DNA of 64,000 nt from Metridium senile (Eukaryota > Cnidaria > Anthozoa > Actiniaria > Metridiidae): positions 20,454,311 to 20,518,310 of the forward strand of contig OX459095.1 of the NCBI GenBank assembly GCA_949775045.1. The letters are read 5' to 3'. Below, piece after piece: positions 21,588 through 34,700 of the stretch. The translations under genes and the position numbers were made by a program. A model generated the notes under the pieces. The model was not told the DNA's origin. It saw nothing but the letters and a program-made list of their open reading frames with translations, and made no database searches. Each line of letters starts with the position of its first letter. Position 1 is the first letter of the stretch.

Positions 21588-22597
21588 GACTGGAAGCAAT
21601 GAGGTGATACCCAATAGCGTCACAAGAACGATTTTCCCGACAATTTGAAATGTGTACTTTTTTGTAATAAAATGGTAGATATTGATGCGAAATTCATTCT
21701 AAACATGAAATACATGTGAAATAATTCTCAAATTAACACATCGCATGATCTCTATGCAATAACAATAATATTTTTTTGCACCAAGCTATGACATATGCAA
21801 ATGAGTATTCGCTTGTCGAAAATAACTCAAAATAAAATTATGTTAAGAGCTAGCCTGACTTTTATGGTAGAAATATGTCAAACAAGTAAACGACAAATAC
21901 ATCCTGAAGTATTATAGAAATCAAGGCTTTGTAACTAGAGTAAATACACGAAATACGAAATGTTGACAAAAATTGAATTTATTTTTTTGACGTGTCGAAT
22001 CTGTAAACAAAAAATTGAATTTTACACTGTTCCCGATCATCAAGGTCGATCAGCATCAAATTTGCACTAAGTTGTCGAAGATAAAGTAAAGTTCATGTTC
22101 AATCGAAATTTGACAACTAATAAACCAGTTTTAACACATTATTTTTAACAAATTTTACTGATATCAGAAATTAACGCTAAATGGTTACACATAGTCATGG
22201 GAAATAAAATCATCAAAAACAAATCTGTAAGACTCTCCTTTACTGATTTATCTCCACAAACGTATAGCTATTTGCCTATATACTGAATATCAATCGCATT
22301 TTTTTGGTAAAAGACCGCTAAGTAGGTGCAATATTGCAATAACCGCTAAAGTCAGCTAATAAATGTGACGGGTTACACACAAATGTACACTCCCCTTCAT
22401 TTCTATGTATTCAAATTTATCCGTATAAACTTATACTGAGTACTTTATTCTTTTACATATAGTAAAAACCATTCTCCCTTTTCACTATTAGTAGAAAAAA
22501 ATCCTATTCTAGCAGCGCATAGCATCCAATAAAAAATATTCATTTTGAACACACGGCTTAATTTGATGTGGGTATCACCTCATTGCTTCCAGTCTAT
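21588..22597. mobile_element. Possible 1-kb element bounded by ~28-bp inverted repeats
   Basis: TAGACTGGAAGCAATGAGGT plus GATACCCA at 21588 is inverted at the right end (TGGGTATCACCTCATTGCTT, 22568-22597). A weaker inverted pair, CCGATCTGTA and TACAGATCGG, lies just outside. The interior is AT-rich and noncoding. It could be a non-autonomous DNA transposon or a chance product of a nested rearrangement. Confidence 0.5.
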
Positions 22598-22865
22598 GCG
22601 ATATACAATGGCGAGTCGAAGACGATCGCATACAGATCGGACGCGAATATTGTACAGTAATTATGAAAGTCCAACGCTAGTTCTTAAATTTGTCAAGATA
22701 AAAGTAAATCTGGCCGAGAAAATTCAAGTTAAAACTTATGCAATTCAGGACGAAATCTGTATGAGATTTACAGATCTATTCACCGACGTGATTTCTTTTG
22801 TAAAATTTGCATTAATTATTCATGAATTTTATAAATAAGTTTGTTATCGTTAATTATATAATTTA

Positions 22866-22982
22866 GATGGAAACTAGCGAGTAAACTAGTATAGGCTGCG
22901 TCGGTGTTATAAATGAAAGGACGAAGGGCTAAAGCTCGAAACGTCAGTAAAGTTAAGTCAACATTTTTTACGGTGTTACAAA
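22866..22982 (+). repeat. Hammerhead-like motif repeat, copy 1
   Basis: GGACGAAGGGCTAAAGCTCG followed by AAACGTCAGTAAAG, preceded by AGCGAGTAAACTAGTATAGG. The core resembles the minimal hammerhead ribozyme found in Penelope-like retroelements (CTGANGA, stem, GAAA, then GTC). Here the first box is degraded (GGACGA). Related copies are at 39668-39790 and 42601-42724. Confidence 0.55.
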
Positions 22983-24480
22983 TTTCATTATATATAATGT
23001 AGACATTGTACTCAGTATTAGCAGATTAGACATTTTGCAACACAACTGATCTGAGATCCTGTGAACTAACTTATGCACTTTAGCTAATAATATTCCGTTA
23101 GCATGTATTTTAAAATTAGTTTAAGGTATTAATGTTGATCTATCTTATATCTTGTATTCATAATATTGAGTTCTAATTCAAGCAATGAATATTCTTACAT
23201 GAGGATTTTTCAGTGATCGAACGTCTAACCGGTCGGCACGCAACACGCCGTTCAGAGTCCAGGTCTCCAAGTGCGCTCAGTTCGGCTCAGTAATTGTCAA
23301 ATATTCCCAGCGGTACAGTATTTTTAAGCTCAAAGTGCGGAGGCAAAGATACGTAGCTACCACAAACAGCACTTATCATACAAGATAAAATAAAAGGTAT
23401 ATATCTACGATAGAAGATAAGTTGACATATCACGTCACTACTTGTCCTTTTTGGAATGTCACGTGATCGGAAGATGCAACCTTCTAAATGGCGTGATTTG
23501 TACAACACGTGAGCGAATTTTTTTCTTCATTCAATACAAGAAAACATCTGCAAGTTTTTCGTCACTCTACGATGTTATGCACAGTTAACTTTTCTCCCTT
23601 TGTATAACTACGCCGATTGTTTCCTTGGAAACACCGACGCAATAGACTTATATAGTGGCTTATTTTTACGGAGAGAAAATAACTTTTATCTCTCAATATA
23701 AAGCGTCTTCAGTGTGCGAGTTTTTCGGTTTGTTTAGCCCACACATGAACCGTCAAGGCCAAAATGTCATATTTTATTACATGTAACTACAAGCAGGGCA
23801 ACAGTAATAGTTCGCCGCGAGCTACAAACTGTAAAGTACTGTGAAACAAAACAACGATAATTTGGTCAAATTTCCTTAGACAATGTCAATTTTCTTGTGA
23901 AGTCTGCCGCTTGAGAAATATAGCCCATTTAATAATTATTGTAGAGCTGAAATTCAGCAATCAGTTTGATATTTAACTACATCATGCGAAACAGGTCCGA
24001 TCAAGTCTGAAATTAAAGAATGCAACCTGTCAAATGGTATGCGGCAATTAATGGACTCGTTATTGTCATAACGTTCAAATAGGCCACAAAAATCACAGAA
24101 ATTTCCTGTTCCAGCAGATTCATTGTTTGGCTAGCGGCATGAATCGACAAAAATCGACATCGGCGAAATATCGATTGTATCTTAAACATTGATATCGACT
24201 GCAATAAATCGATCCTATTATCAATGATATCTTCTTATATCAGTATTGGTATCGATAAAAAACGATATTGCCGGATAAAGGCGGTACTTGATAAATAGAT
24301 ACCAATCGATGATATCTTATTGATTGGTATCAATGGAAGTGATCGATCGATACAAACCAGGTGGTTGTGTAGAAGATTCGGCTATTAAAAACTGCTATCA
24401 GGATGTCAAGAGTGTGTTGGTTGTATACTTGCAGTCCATCTAGGTATTGCGCAGTAATAACATCCGTACATCAAGTGAAT
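22983..24480. other. Intergenic DNA with an ATCGAT-rich patch
   Basis: No gene evident. From about 24170 to 24360, ATATCGAT/GGTATCGAT-like words recur in both orientations many times, suggesting a degenerate array. The rest is AT-rich. Confidence 0.4.
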
Positions 24481-24530
24481 CACAAACAAACAAACAAACA
24501 AACAAACAAACAAACAAACACACAAACACT

Positions 24531-24608
24531 TAGCCTGCGTGGCGGCTCTCGGGGATTTGGGAAGAGGAGAGGGGATTGAGGAGAAAGGGGAGTTAGCCAC
24601 GCAGGCTA
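24531..24608. mobile_element. Fold-back insertion with TAGCCTGCGTGGC ends, 9-bp TSD
   Basis: Thirteen-base perfect inverted ends, TAGCCTGCGTGGC and GCCACGCAGGCTA, surround a purine-rich centre. Both sides carry ACAAACACT (24522-24530 and 24609-24617). The surroundings are an ACAA microsatellite, which weakens this duplication slightly, although the terminal CACT is not part of the simple repeat. Confidence 0.8.
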
Positions 24609-24766
24609 ACAAACACTGTTAAACAATGAGACAAACAATTTAACTAACAAACTAACAAACAAACAAACAAACAAACAAACAAACAAACAAACAAACAAAC
24701 AACAAACAAACAAACAAACAAATAAACTAACAAACAAATAAACTAACAAACAAACGAACGAACTAT

Positions 24767-24952
24767 TAGCCTGCGTAGCAAGCGTTTCTTTGGGGGGAAC
24801 GGGATAAAGTTGTTTTGGGATAGCTGTGTTACCGATGAGGCCACGCGTCTCGTCGGTTTCGTGCGGCCATATCGGTAACACAGCTATCCCAAGACAACCA
24901 GAAACAATTTTTTCCCATTTCCCCAAAAAAGAAACGCTTGCTACGCAGGCTA
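24767..24952. mobile_element. Long fold-back insertion with TAGCCTGCGTAGC ends
   Basis: Arms of about 85 bases, imperfect in the middle, begin TAGCCTGCGTAGCAAGCGTT and end in the inverse. The inner part GGGATAGCTGTGTTACCGAT is again mirrored. No clear flanking duplication. Inserted in the same CAAA-rich tract as the copy at 24531. Confidence 0.8.
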
Positions 24953-26891
24953 ATGAGCTAGCAAACGAGTAAACAAACACACACAACTAAATACAAACAA
25001 ACAAACACAACTAGCAAACCAAGAAGCAAAGAAACAAACAACAAAACAAACATCCAACAAAATAGACAAAACAGTAAAAAAAAAACAGTCACCAACAATA
25101 ATGACAATAATTTAAAATCCTAAAGCGCTTTGTCTGCACATAGAATTGCTTGATAGTTTTCGCAATGGAGAGAAGCATGTGTGACTACACTAAAAACAGA
25201 TGCGGGGAGAGTATCAAAAGTTAAGATTAGAATACAATAGACTAGCTATAATTTCTACAGGATGTACATTCAACCATGATCAGCCCTTGGGGGTCTGTCT
25301 AAGACTAATGCTGTCTGCACCTTACATGATACCATAGATAATACTGGGGCATTTTGCAAGCATAATATGTTCAATTATGAAAGAACTCTGATGAAAATTA
25401 CCTAAAACTGTGGCATAATGTTGGAATATCCCATGAGTCACTTCTATATCTAGTATTCACACAACCCTTTAGGTGAGTGTGTATGCAAAGATAATACATA
25501 TGAGGATTGGATATATTTACAGTATGTCACAAGAAAACATTATATAACTATTTTATCCCGCATCATATAAACTCACACTATCTGCAAACATAAATATTCA
25601 ATAACTGGACTAAGAGTGAGCTCATGACATACTGTGTAACCAGCATTCAATATACAATATAATGTCTCATGGGAAGAGGCACTTGAATGCCACTGATTAT
25701 ACAATGGCTTTCAAGCGTCCTGGTTGGCTGTATTTTATACTGATGATGTGTGATAAAATAAAATATCACAGGCGCAGATCCAGAAATTTGACAAGGAGGG
25801 TGAACTTTGATATCCTTTTGGTGGATAACGGCAGACACAAGAGTGCAAAGATCATAATGTGCCTGCTTTTCTTTGCTAAAACGGTACTTGACTGCAAAAA
25901 AAGGGGGTGAAAAGTTACCCAGTTCATACAAATTGAGTATGTGTAGTGTTAAAGAGGCAACAAAATGACATTTGTAACATGACAACATGTGATTAATCCA
26001 TGATAAACAACATGAAAGAGTCCTCATGGGCAGTTGATTATATTGAAAAGATAACATAGCTTCTAAGGACTCTTTTCCTCATCCTTAACCTACAAAGAAA
26101 AACAACTGCCTTTTATTGACAGGATTTCAAGTGTTTAAATAATGGGTCAGATTACCATCTATAAATATGACCAGGAAGCAACAGGCTGGCAACATGGATA
26201 TTTAGGAATTCATTTGTGTGACTTTTTGTTTGCTCTCACCATAGTTAATAGTCTATTAACTATGCTCTCACAAAAGAAGGCCATGTTTAATAGGGAGCTG
26301 CCTCCTTCTTCCTTCTACGTCATATTAGTATATTATTGTCTGGGGAAAATATTTTATAATGCCCTTTTAATACATAACATTTTTTGACACCTTTCTGCCA
26401 CTATGGAGATCATCTCAGCTTTCTTGCATAAAAATGAGCATGCAAATTCACGAAAATGAAAATGTTTTTAGAACTTTTGAGACCCATGTCTCTAGCTCAA
26501 GATTACTTCGTCTTGAGACAGTTTACATCATCGTCTATTTGTGATATTAAACTAAAAAAAACTTTGACGTTTTTGGAGTATCTCGGAATCAAATTCGGGA
26601 AATAAAGGCAGTTCCATTCATAATAATATGGGAGGTTTTATGGAATCTTTTTTTGACGTCACACACTGGCCTCGGCTCGAGTCTGGCCGTCAAACTGGCC
26701 GCCTTGCACTTGTTCACATCGATGCCAACTTTATCATGTTTTGATGAAAAAAATTGCCTAAAACGATGTTGTGATTCTCAAAAATCAGAAACAGTGGAAA
26801 AACAAAAGCACAATCTGTCACGTGAATAGGACTTGAGGACATTTTATGCTACTAACGGAAAAAGAAAGAAAAATATCAACACACCATCTTC
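24953..26891. other. Intergenic; contains an inverted copy of SERINC intron sequence
   Basis: Bases about 25568-25660 are the reverse complement of 29690-29783 with few mismatches (shared TGTCATGAGCTCACTCTTAG). This indicates a dispersed repeat. No gene seen; open frames here lack motifs. Confidence 0.5.
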
Positions 26892-27285
26892 CACAGGTAG
26901 CCCAAGCTTACAGTGAGAGGCTACCTTTGGACGATTCAATCAAAAAACGAAATCTTGAATAAAATGACTAAACTTTAATAAAATCAATTAAAACTTACAG
27001 TGTGTATTGGTGGTATTTTTTTCAATCCCTCTTCCGAGTTACAGCTGATTTCAGAAATTTTCAGGGTTGCATTCTTTCACTTATATACGTATATAAGTGA
27101 AAGAATGCAACCCTGAAAATTTCTGAAATCAGCTGTAACTCGGAAGAGGGATTGAAAAAAATACCACCAATACACACTGTAAGTTTTAATTGATTTTATT
27201 AAAGTTTAGTCATTTTATTCAAGATTTCGTTTTTTGATTGAATCGTCCAAAGGTAGCCTCTCACTGTAAGCTTGGGCTACCTGTG
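26892..27285. repeat. Perfect spacer-free palindrome, 394 bp (197-bp arms)
   Basis: The left arm from CACAGGTAGCCCAAGC and the right arm ending GCTTGGGCTACCTGTG match base for base, and the centre is TATAC|GTATA between 27088 and 27089. Flanks share the 7-mer CATCTTC (26885-26891 and 27286-27292). The element is noncoding. Such a structure is hard to clone, so it is either a genuine cruciform-prone insertion or an assembly inversion artefact. Confidence 0.9.
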
Positions 27286-27803
27286 CATCTTCGTGAAATG
27301 AATTAGCAATGGAGAAAAAATCTTCACAAATCATAACAAAATGCCATCGGATTTTCACCGGTCCTCCAAAGCAGTTAGGTAATATACATAAGTCAAATTC
27401 AAGAAGTTAATTTTGTTTGTAAAGTGAAGTAAATGTTTTTAAATTTACACGAATGTGTCTTGTACGACTGAATTTCAATATGGCGAACGTGACAAAAAGG
27501 ACTTGTAGGCTTCGTGACAGACTCAAAGACTGTGTAAAAACTCAGTTTTATAATTGAGATATCAAAAAATTTATTTGGAAAATAAAGTAAAATACCTAAA
27601 ACTTGCTATCTTGATGTTCAAAATGTTACTTAATACGAAAAAGACTAAATAATTCTGCACTTTTTACACTTTGCCGATAGTTTCATAAAAACTTTGACGG
27701 CCAGCTTGTGTACACGCCACCAAAATACGTCACAAAAAAACCTAGTGCGTTGTATATATCCATGACACCGAACAAGACCATCGCTCACATTGTCAGCTAT
27801 GTT

Positions 27804-27873
27804 TAGCCTGTGTTACAGCCGGAATTTTTCTCTCGAAAGTCCGTGAGAAAAATTCCGGCTGTAACACAGGCTA
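27804..27873. mobile_element. Fold-back insertion with TAGCCTGTGTTAC ends, 8-9 bp TSD
   Basis: Twenty-nine-base perfect arms (TAGCCTGTGTTACAGCCGGA...) with a 12-base loop. Flanked by GCTATGTT on both sides (27796-27803, 27874-27881); the shared terminal A allows nine. Confidence 0.9.
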
Positions 27874-28253
27874 GCTATGTTGTGAAATTCTGAAACTAGA
27901 TCTTTGATACAACAGCAAACCGTCGACTAATGACGATTTAGAAGTAAATATTTTATGAACAAACTCAGTATTGTATTATAATTGATTTTCTAGTAGTCGA
28001 TCGTCTCTTCGTTCGTTTGAGAGATATAAACTAACCGAGGTTTTGTGTTCGCGACTCGGTATAAATATTAAAGGCAAAAACACGTTGAAATCGTACTATT
28101 TCTTACTAAAGTCAGTTTAAAATTTTCAAAAATAGCTACATAAAGATAGCTTACCTATGTTTGAAGTCGTTTAGAAGTTAGTACATCAACTTTGAGTCAT
28201 AACGTGACTCTTTTCACTCTTTTCGATTTCACTCACGAAATGTTTTATTTCCT

Positions 28254-28412
28254 TAGCCTGCGTGGCCGGCTCTTGGGGAATTGGGGACGAGGAGGGGAGG
28301 GGAGGGAGTGGAGGAGGAAAGAAATTACCCAATTACCCAATAAGAGCCGGCCCCCCACTCCCTCCCCTTCCCTCCTCGTCCCCAATTACCCAAGAGCCGG
28401 CCACGCAGGCTA
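28254..28412. mobile_element. Fold-back insertion with TAGCCTGCGTGGCC ends, 9-bp TSD
   Basis: Long arms (TAGCCTGCGTGGCCGGCTCT...) and a G-rich left half facing a C-rich right half. Flanks carry the perfect duplication TTATTTCCT (28245-28253 and 28413-28421). This is the clearest member of the group. It lies about 390 bp upstream of the SERINC start codon. Confidence 0.93.
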
Positions 28413-28797
28413 TTATTTCCTCGGCCCAGTACTTTCTTCTATTTCCACATGATGGAAGGTCATTCAAGGTCAGCAACGAAAATCATCATTTTACAAGCAT
28501 ATTTTTGAGGAAAAACCAAATAAGAATATTCATAAGAATAAAATTAATTGTTTTGGATAAATAAATCTAAAATTTTGATGAGTTTTTCACTTTTCTCGAA
28601 GACTGACAAAATAGCTTCTCAGGGGGAGAGCAGAGGGGAGGGAAATTTGATTGCTTGCACGTACTACCCCCACCCCCATAGGAGATATCATACGGTACTC
28701 ATATGACAGTGACGTACTTCAAGCAACCATATCGAAAGTAGAAAGTTTTCCTGTTGTTAAAAGTATTCCTTGATTTACGCGTTTTCCGCAGTCCAAA

Positions 28798-31700
28798 ATG
28801 GGAGCTGTTTTTGGTGTTTGTACGGCAGCTTCTTGTGCAGCAAGTCTTGCATGTTGTTGCGGATCGGCCGCTTGTTCTCTCTGCTGCAAATCTTGTCCGA
28901 GATGTCGGAATTCAACTTCAACTCGAATCGTTTACTCGTTATTTTTACTGTTTGGGTTGATAATGTCTTGTGTTGCTCTTATTCCCGGAGTGCAGAATAA
29001 GCTTAAAAGTATTCCGTATTTGTGCGAGGTGAGTAGAAATCGTTGTATTCATGTTATAACCTGCAGCTGCAGGCTCTATTAGTAATGGCGTCGTCATGAG
29101 AAATACTGAAGTCTCTTGCTATAAATAGAACATTACGTTCAGTTCACTGCTTTACAAAAGGGCAATATTTTCCATTCATATAAACATGTTCACTGCTTTA
29201 CAGAAGTTTAATATTTTCCATTTCAATAATCATGAAGATGATATATAAAGAAAATCTTCCAGAATTAGAAATGGGATATAATGTTCTTTTTTCACTTCTA
29301 TTTCCTGGTCCTAGCTTTCCTTCTGTTCTAATAATTGTTTTTCTATATTTTTCTTGTTGCATATAATTCTTAAAGTGTTTCTTTTTCTTTTTTAATGTAA
29401 ATGGTGCTTTTTCAGCTATTTTAAAATTTCTCTTTTTTTTTGTTTTCAGAAAATAATGAAATGTGAAGACATAGTAGGATATCTCGCTGTTTACAGAATA
29501 GGTTTGGCTGTGGCAGCTTTTTTCTTGTTGTTCTGCCTCGTCATGTATGGTGTTAGCAACAGCAAAGACTGCCGAGCAGGTTTACATAATGGATTCTGGG
29601 GCATCAAGATCCTTCTGTTTATTGGTTTCATTGTTGGTGTGTTTTTCATTCCAAAGGGTCAATTTTCTGAAGGTATGTTATATAAATTTGTTTTGTATAT
29701 TGAATGCTGGTTATACAGTATGTCATGAGCTCACTCTTAGTCCAGTTATTGAATATTCATGTTTGCAGATAGTGGTCTCTACATATGAGTATATTCACAT
29801 GTTATAATTTTAAACACGTATTTGAAATACGCTATATTATATATGTTGTGGTTCAGGTTCAATATGATTTTGAACTAGTTCAATTTATTTTGAACCAGTA
29901 CCATATCTATTGTACTGGTAAAATTTATTTTGTACTAGTACAAATCATGCAGTACTAAGTTTTTTGTATTTAATAGGATAGGGTTAGGTTTAGGGTTAGG
30001 TTTAGGGTTAGGTTTAATTTATGCCATTATTGGGAGTTTAAGAATATAACAAAAGTTTAATGCGGAATTTTCAACTGAAGTCGTCGTGGTATAGTGGGGT
30101 AGTCTCTGGACTAAGAAACAAGAGATCCTGGTTCTATTCCCAGCCGTGGTAAGAAAAAGGGGAAAAAAGCACAGGTAACCCAATTACATTAGTTCAATAG
30201 TTAGTATTAGGTATAGTAAGGCTCATTAGCAAGTCAAGTGGGAATGGTAGGTAAGTGAGGGTGACGAAGGGGAGCGGTGGAAGTGAGATCAATAGGAGGG
30301 AGTGGTAAGTAGGTTAGATACCCTGTTTTATTTATGAGTCCCATAAATAAAATCCCTTACTGGTTTAAAATCATATTGAACCTGAACTACAACATATATA
30401 GCACCACATTACATTAATGTTAACAGTACATCTAATTAATAATTGTATCAGTCTTTGCATCCTTCTTTCATTGTGTCAGAAATCATTCAGTCGTTGCAGT
30501 AGAAACATGAACATAGCTCAGTTGTAATTGTCTTCAATTATTAATTGTATTAATTGTTTATATTTCCTGAAATTAGTATGGATGTACATTGGTCTTGTTG
30601 GTGCCTTCTTGTTCATCATCATCCAACTGATTCTACTGGTTGACTTTGCACATTCATGGAACAGTGCTTGGGTGTCTAACATGGAAGACTATGGCTCAAA
30701 AGTCTGGGCGTTCATGCTTCTGTTCTTCACGTTTCTGATGTACTGCATATCTATTTCTGGAATAGTATGTCTGTACGTGTACTTTACACAGTCCAAGGAT
30801 TCATCATGCCATACAAACAAGTTCTTTATCAGTTTCAACTTGATACTTTGCATCATTGCATCCGTATTTGCAATACACCCAAAAGTACAAGACAGACTAC
30901 CAACTTCAGGTATAATTAATGTGATAGTGATGATATTATTCATGATGATGATTATAGTGATGATTGTGATTTTAGTGATGATGGTGGTGATAATGGTCAT
31001 GATATTAATGATTATGGTGATGATAATAGTGAAGATTGTGGTGATAATGAGCATGGTATTGATGATGATAATTATGGTGATGATTATGATGATAGTGGTG
31101 ATAATGTTCATCATCATTATGTGATGATGATTATAGTGTTGATTGTGGTGATAATGGTCATGGTAGCTAGTGATGATCATGATTATGGTGATGATAATAA
31201 TAATAGTGATGATTGTGGTGATAATGGTCATGGTAGCTAGTGATGATCATGATTATGGTGATGATGATGATTATAGTGATGATTGTGGTGATAATGGTCA
31301 TGGTAGCTAGTGATGATCATGATTATGGTGATGATAATAATAGTGATGATTGTGGTGATAATGGTCATGGTAGCTAGTGATGATCATGATTATGGTGATG
31401 ATGATGATAATAATAGTGATGATTGTGGTGATAATGGTCATGGTAGCTAGTGATGATCATGATTATGGTGATGATGATAATAATAGTGATGATTGTGGTG
31501 ATAATGGTCATGGTAGCTAGTGATGATCATGATTATGGTGATGATAATAATAGTGATGATTGTGGTGATAATGGTCATGGTAGCTAGTGATGATCATGAT
31601 TATGGTGATGATGATAATAATAGTGATGATTGTGGTGATAATGGTCATGGTAGCTAGTGATGATCATGATTATGGTGATGATAATAATTATAGTGATGAT

Positions 31701-34700
31701 TGTGGTGATAATGGTCATGGTAGCTAGTGATGATCATGATTATGGTGATGATAATAATAGTGATGATTGTGGTGATAATGGTCATGGTAGCTAGTGATGA
31801 TCATGATTATGGTGATGATAATAATAATAGTGTTGATTGTGGTGATAATGGTCATGGTAGCTAGTGATGATCATGATTATGGTGATGATGATAATAATAG
31901 TGATGATTGTGGTGATAATGGTCATGGTAGCTAGTGATGATGATGATTATGGTGATGATGATAATAATAGTGATGATTGTGGTGATAATGGTCATGGTAG
32001 CTAGTGATGATCATGATTATGGTGATGATGATAATAATAGTGATGATTGTGGTGATAATGGTCATGGTAGCTAGTGATGATCATGATTATGGTGATGATA
32101 ATAATAGTGATGTTAGTGGTGATAATGGACATGATATTGATGATGATGATTATGGTGATGATGATGATTATAGTGATGATTGTGGTGATAATGGTCATGG
32201 TAGCTAGTGATGATCATGATTATGGTGATGATGATAATAGTGATGATTGTGGTGATAATGGTCATGGTAGCTAGTGATGATCATGATTATGGTGATGATG
32301 ATAATAATAGTGTTGATTGTGGTGATAATGGTCATGGTAGCTAGTGATGATCATGATTATGGTGATGATGATAATAATAGTGTTGATTGTGGTGATAATG
32401 GTCATGGTAGCTAGTGATGATCATGATTATGGTGATGATAATAATAATAGTGATGATTGTGGTGATAATGGTCATGGTAGCTAGTGATGATCATGATTAT
32501 GGTGATGATAATAATAGTGTTGATTGTGGTGATAATGGTCATGGTAGCTAGTGATGATCATGATTATGGTGATGATAATAATAGTGTTGATTGTGGTGAT
32601 AATGGTCATGGTAGCTAGTGATGATCATGATTATGGTGGTGATGATAATAATAGTGTTGATTGTGGTGATAATGGTCATGGTAGCTAGTGATGATCATGA
32701 TTATGGTGATGATAATAATAGTGTTGATTGTGGTGATAATGGTCATGGTAGCTAGTGATGATCATGATTATGGTGGTGATGATAATAATAGTGATGATTG
32801 TGGTGATAATGGCCATGGTAGCTAGTGATGATCATGATTATGGTGATGATAATAATAGTGATGATTGTGGTGATAATGGCCATGGTAGCTAGTGATGATC
32901 ATGATTATGGTGATGATGATAATAATAGTGATGATTGTGGTGATAATGGTCATGGTAGCTAGTGATGATCATGATTATGGTGATGATGATAATAATAGTG
33001 ATGATTGTGGTGATAATGGTCATGGTAGCTAGTGATGATCATGATTATGGTGATGATAATAATTATAGTGATGATTGTGGTGATAATGGTCATGGTAGCT
33101 AGTGATGATCATGATTATGGTGATGATGATAATAATAGTGATGATTGTGGTGATAATGGTCATGGTAGCTAGTGATGATCATGATTATGGTGATGATAAT
33201 AATAATAGTGATGATTGTGGTGATAATGGTCATGGTAGCTAGTGATGATCATGATTATGGTGATGATAATAATAGTGATGATTGTGGTGATAATGGTCAT
33301 GGTAGCTAGTGATGATCATGATTATGGTGATGATGATAATAATAGTGATGATTGTGGTGATAATGGTCATGGTAGCTAGTGATGATCATGATTATGGTGA
33401 TGATGATAATAATAGTGATGATTGTGGTGATAATGGTCATGGTAGCTAGTGATGATCATGATTATGGTGATGATAATAATAGTGATGTTAGTGGTGATAA
33501 TGGACATGATATTGATGATGATGATTATGGTGATGATGATGATTATAGTGATGATTGTGGTGATAATGGTCATGGTAGCTAGTGATGATCATGATTATGG
33601 TGATGATGATAATAATAGTGATGATTGTGGTGATAATGGTCATGGTAGCTAGTGATGATCATGATTATGGTGATGATAATAATAATAGTGATGATTGTGG
33701 TGATAATGGTCATGGTAGCTAGTGATGATCATGATTATGGTGATGATGATAATAATAGTGATGATTGTGGTGATAATGGTCATGATATTGATGATGATGA
33801 TAATGATGATGATGATGATAATGGTGATGATTATGATTTTAGTGATGATGGTGGTGAAAATGGTCATGATATTGATGATGATGATTATGGTGATGATAAT
33901 TTATGATTTTATTTAGTGATAATTGTGGTGGATAATGATCAAGATATTGATGATGATGATAATGGTGATGATTATGCTTATTAAAGTGATAATTGTGGTG
34001 GATAATGGTCATGATATTGATGATGATGATAATGGTGATGATTATGCTTATTAAAGTGATGATGGTGGTGATAATGGTCATGATATTGATGATGATGATT
34101 ATGGTGATGATTATGCTTATTAAAGTGATGATGGTGGTGGATAATGGTCAAGATATTGATGATGATGATAATGGTGATGATTATGCTTATTAAAGTGATG
34201 ATGGTGGTGAAAATGGTCATGATATTGATGATGATGATTATGGTGATGATTATGATTATAGTGATGATTGTGGTGATGATCGAAATGATGATGATGATTT
34301 AATAATAATAATAATAAAATAATTTCTTATATAGTGCGCCCCATTAAATCTCAATGTTATTACAAAAATAACACAGAGAAAAAATTGCTATGAGTCAAAA
34401 AGAAATGTTTTTAGCTTGTTTTTGAAGGAGGATAACAGTTGGGTCATGATGATGATTATAGTGATGATGGTGGTGATAATGGTCATGATAATGATGACAA
34501 TGGTGCATGCAATTCCTAATGATCATGATTAACATTATTTTGGATGAAAAAAAATGGTCATCAGGACTATCGTTATCATCACAATCAGTATGATGATGTT
34601 GGTTGATGATGAGCATGATAATAATTATAGTTTGTACATGATGTTGTTTCAGGATTATTGCAGTCTTCAGTGGTGACACTATACACTGTGTACTTGACAT

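Larger units (their letters stand above)
29839..30401. mobile_element. Inverted-repeat element carrying SINE and telomere-like repeat
   Basis: About 38-base inverted ends (ATATGTTGTGGTTCAGGTTC... and its inverse at 30363-30401) lie inside SERINC intron 2. The interior has palindromic ACTAGT/AACCAGTAC words, an interstitial telomere-like run at 29980-30016, and a tRNA-derived segment at 30079-30375. Confidence 0.7.

Noticed and set aside
22545..22838. 97-codon plus-strand frame
   Set aside because: It starts inside the inverted terminal repeat of the 21588-22597 element and has no motif or splice support.
30079..30150. Possible tRNA gene
   Set aside because: A and B boxes are present but acceptor-stem pairing and a proper T-arm/3' end are not, and it is embedded in an inverted-repeat element. 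Treated as a SINE.
30528..34300. Many Ile/Met/His/Asp-rich open frames on both strands
   Set aside because: They are produced by the ATGATG-type minisatellite in a SERINC intron. Only the part of the first frame overlapping exon 3 (30577-30909) is coding.
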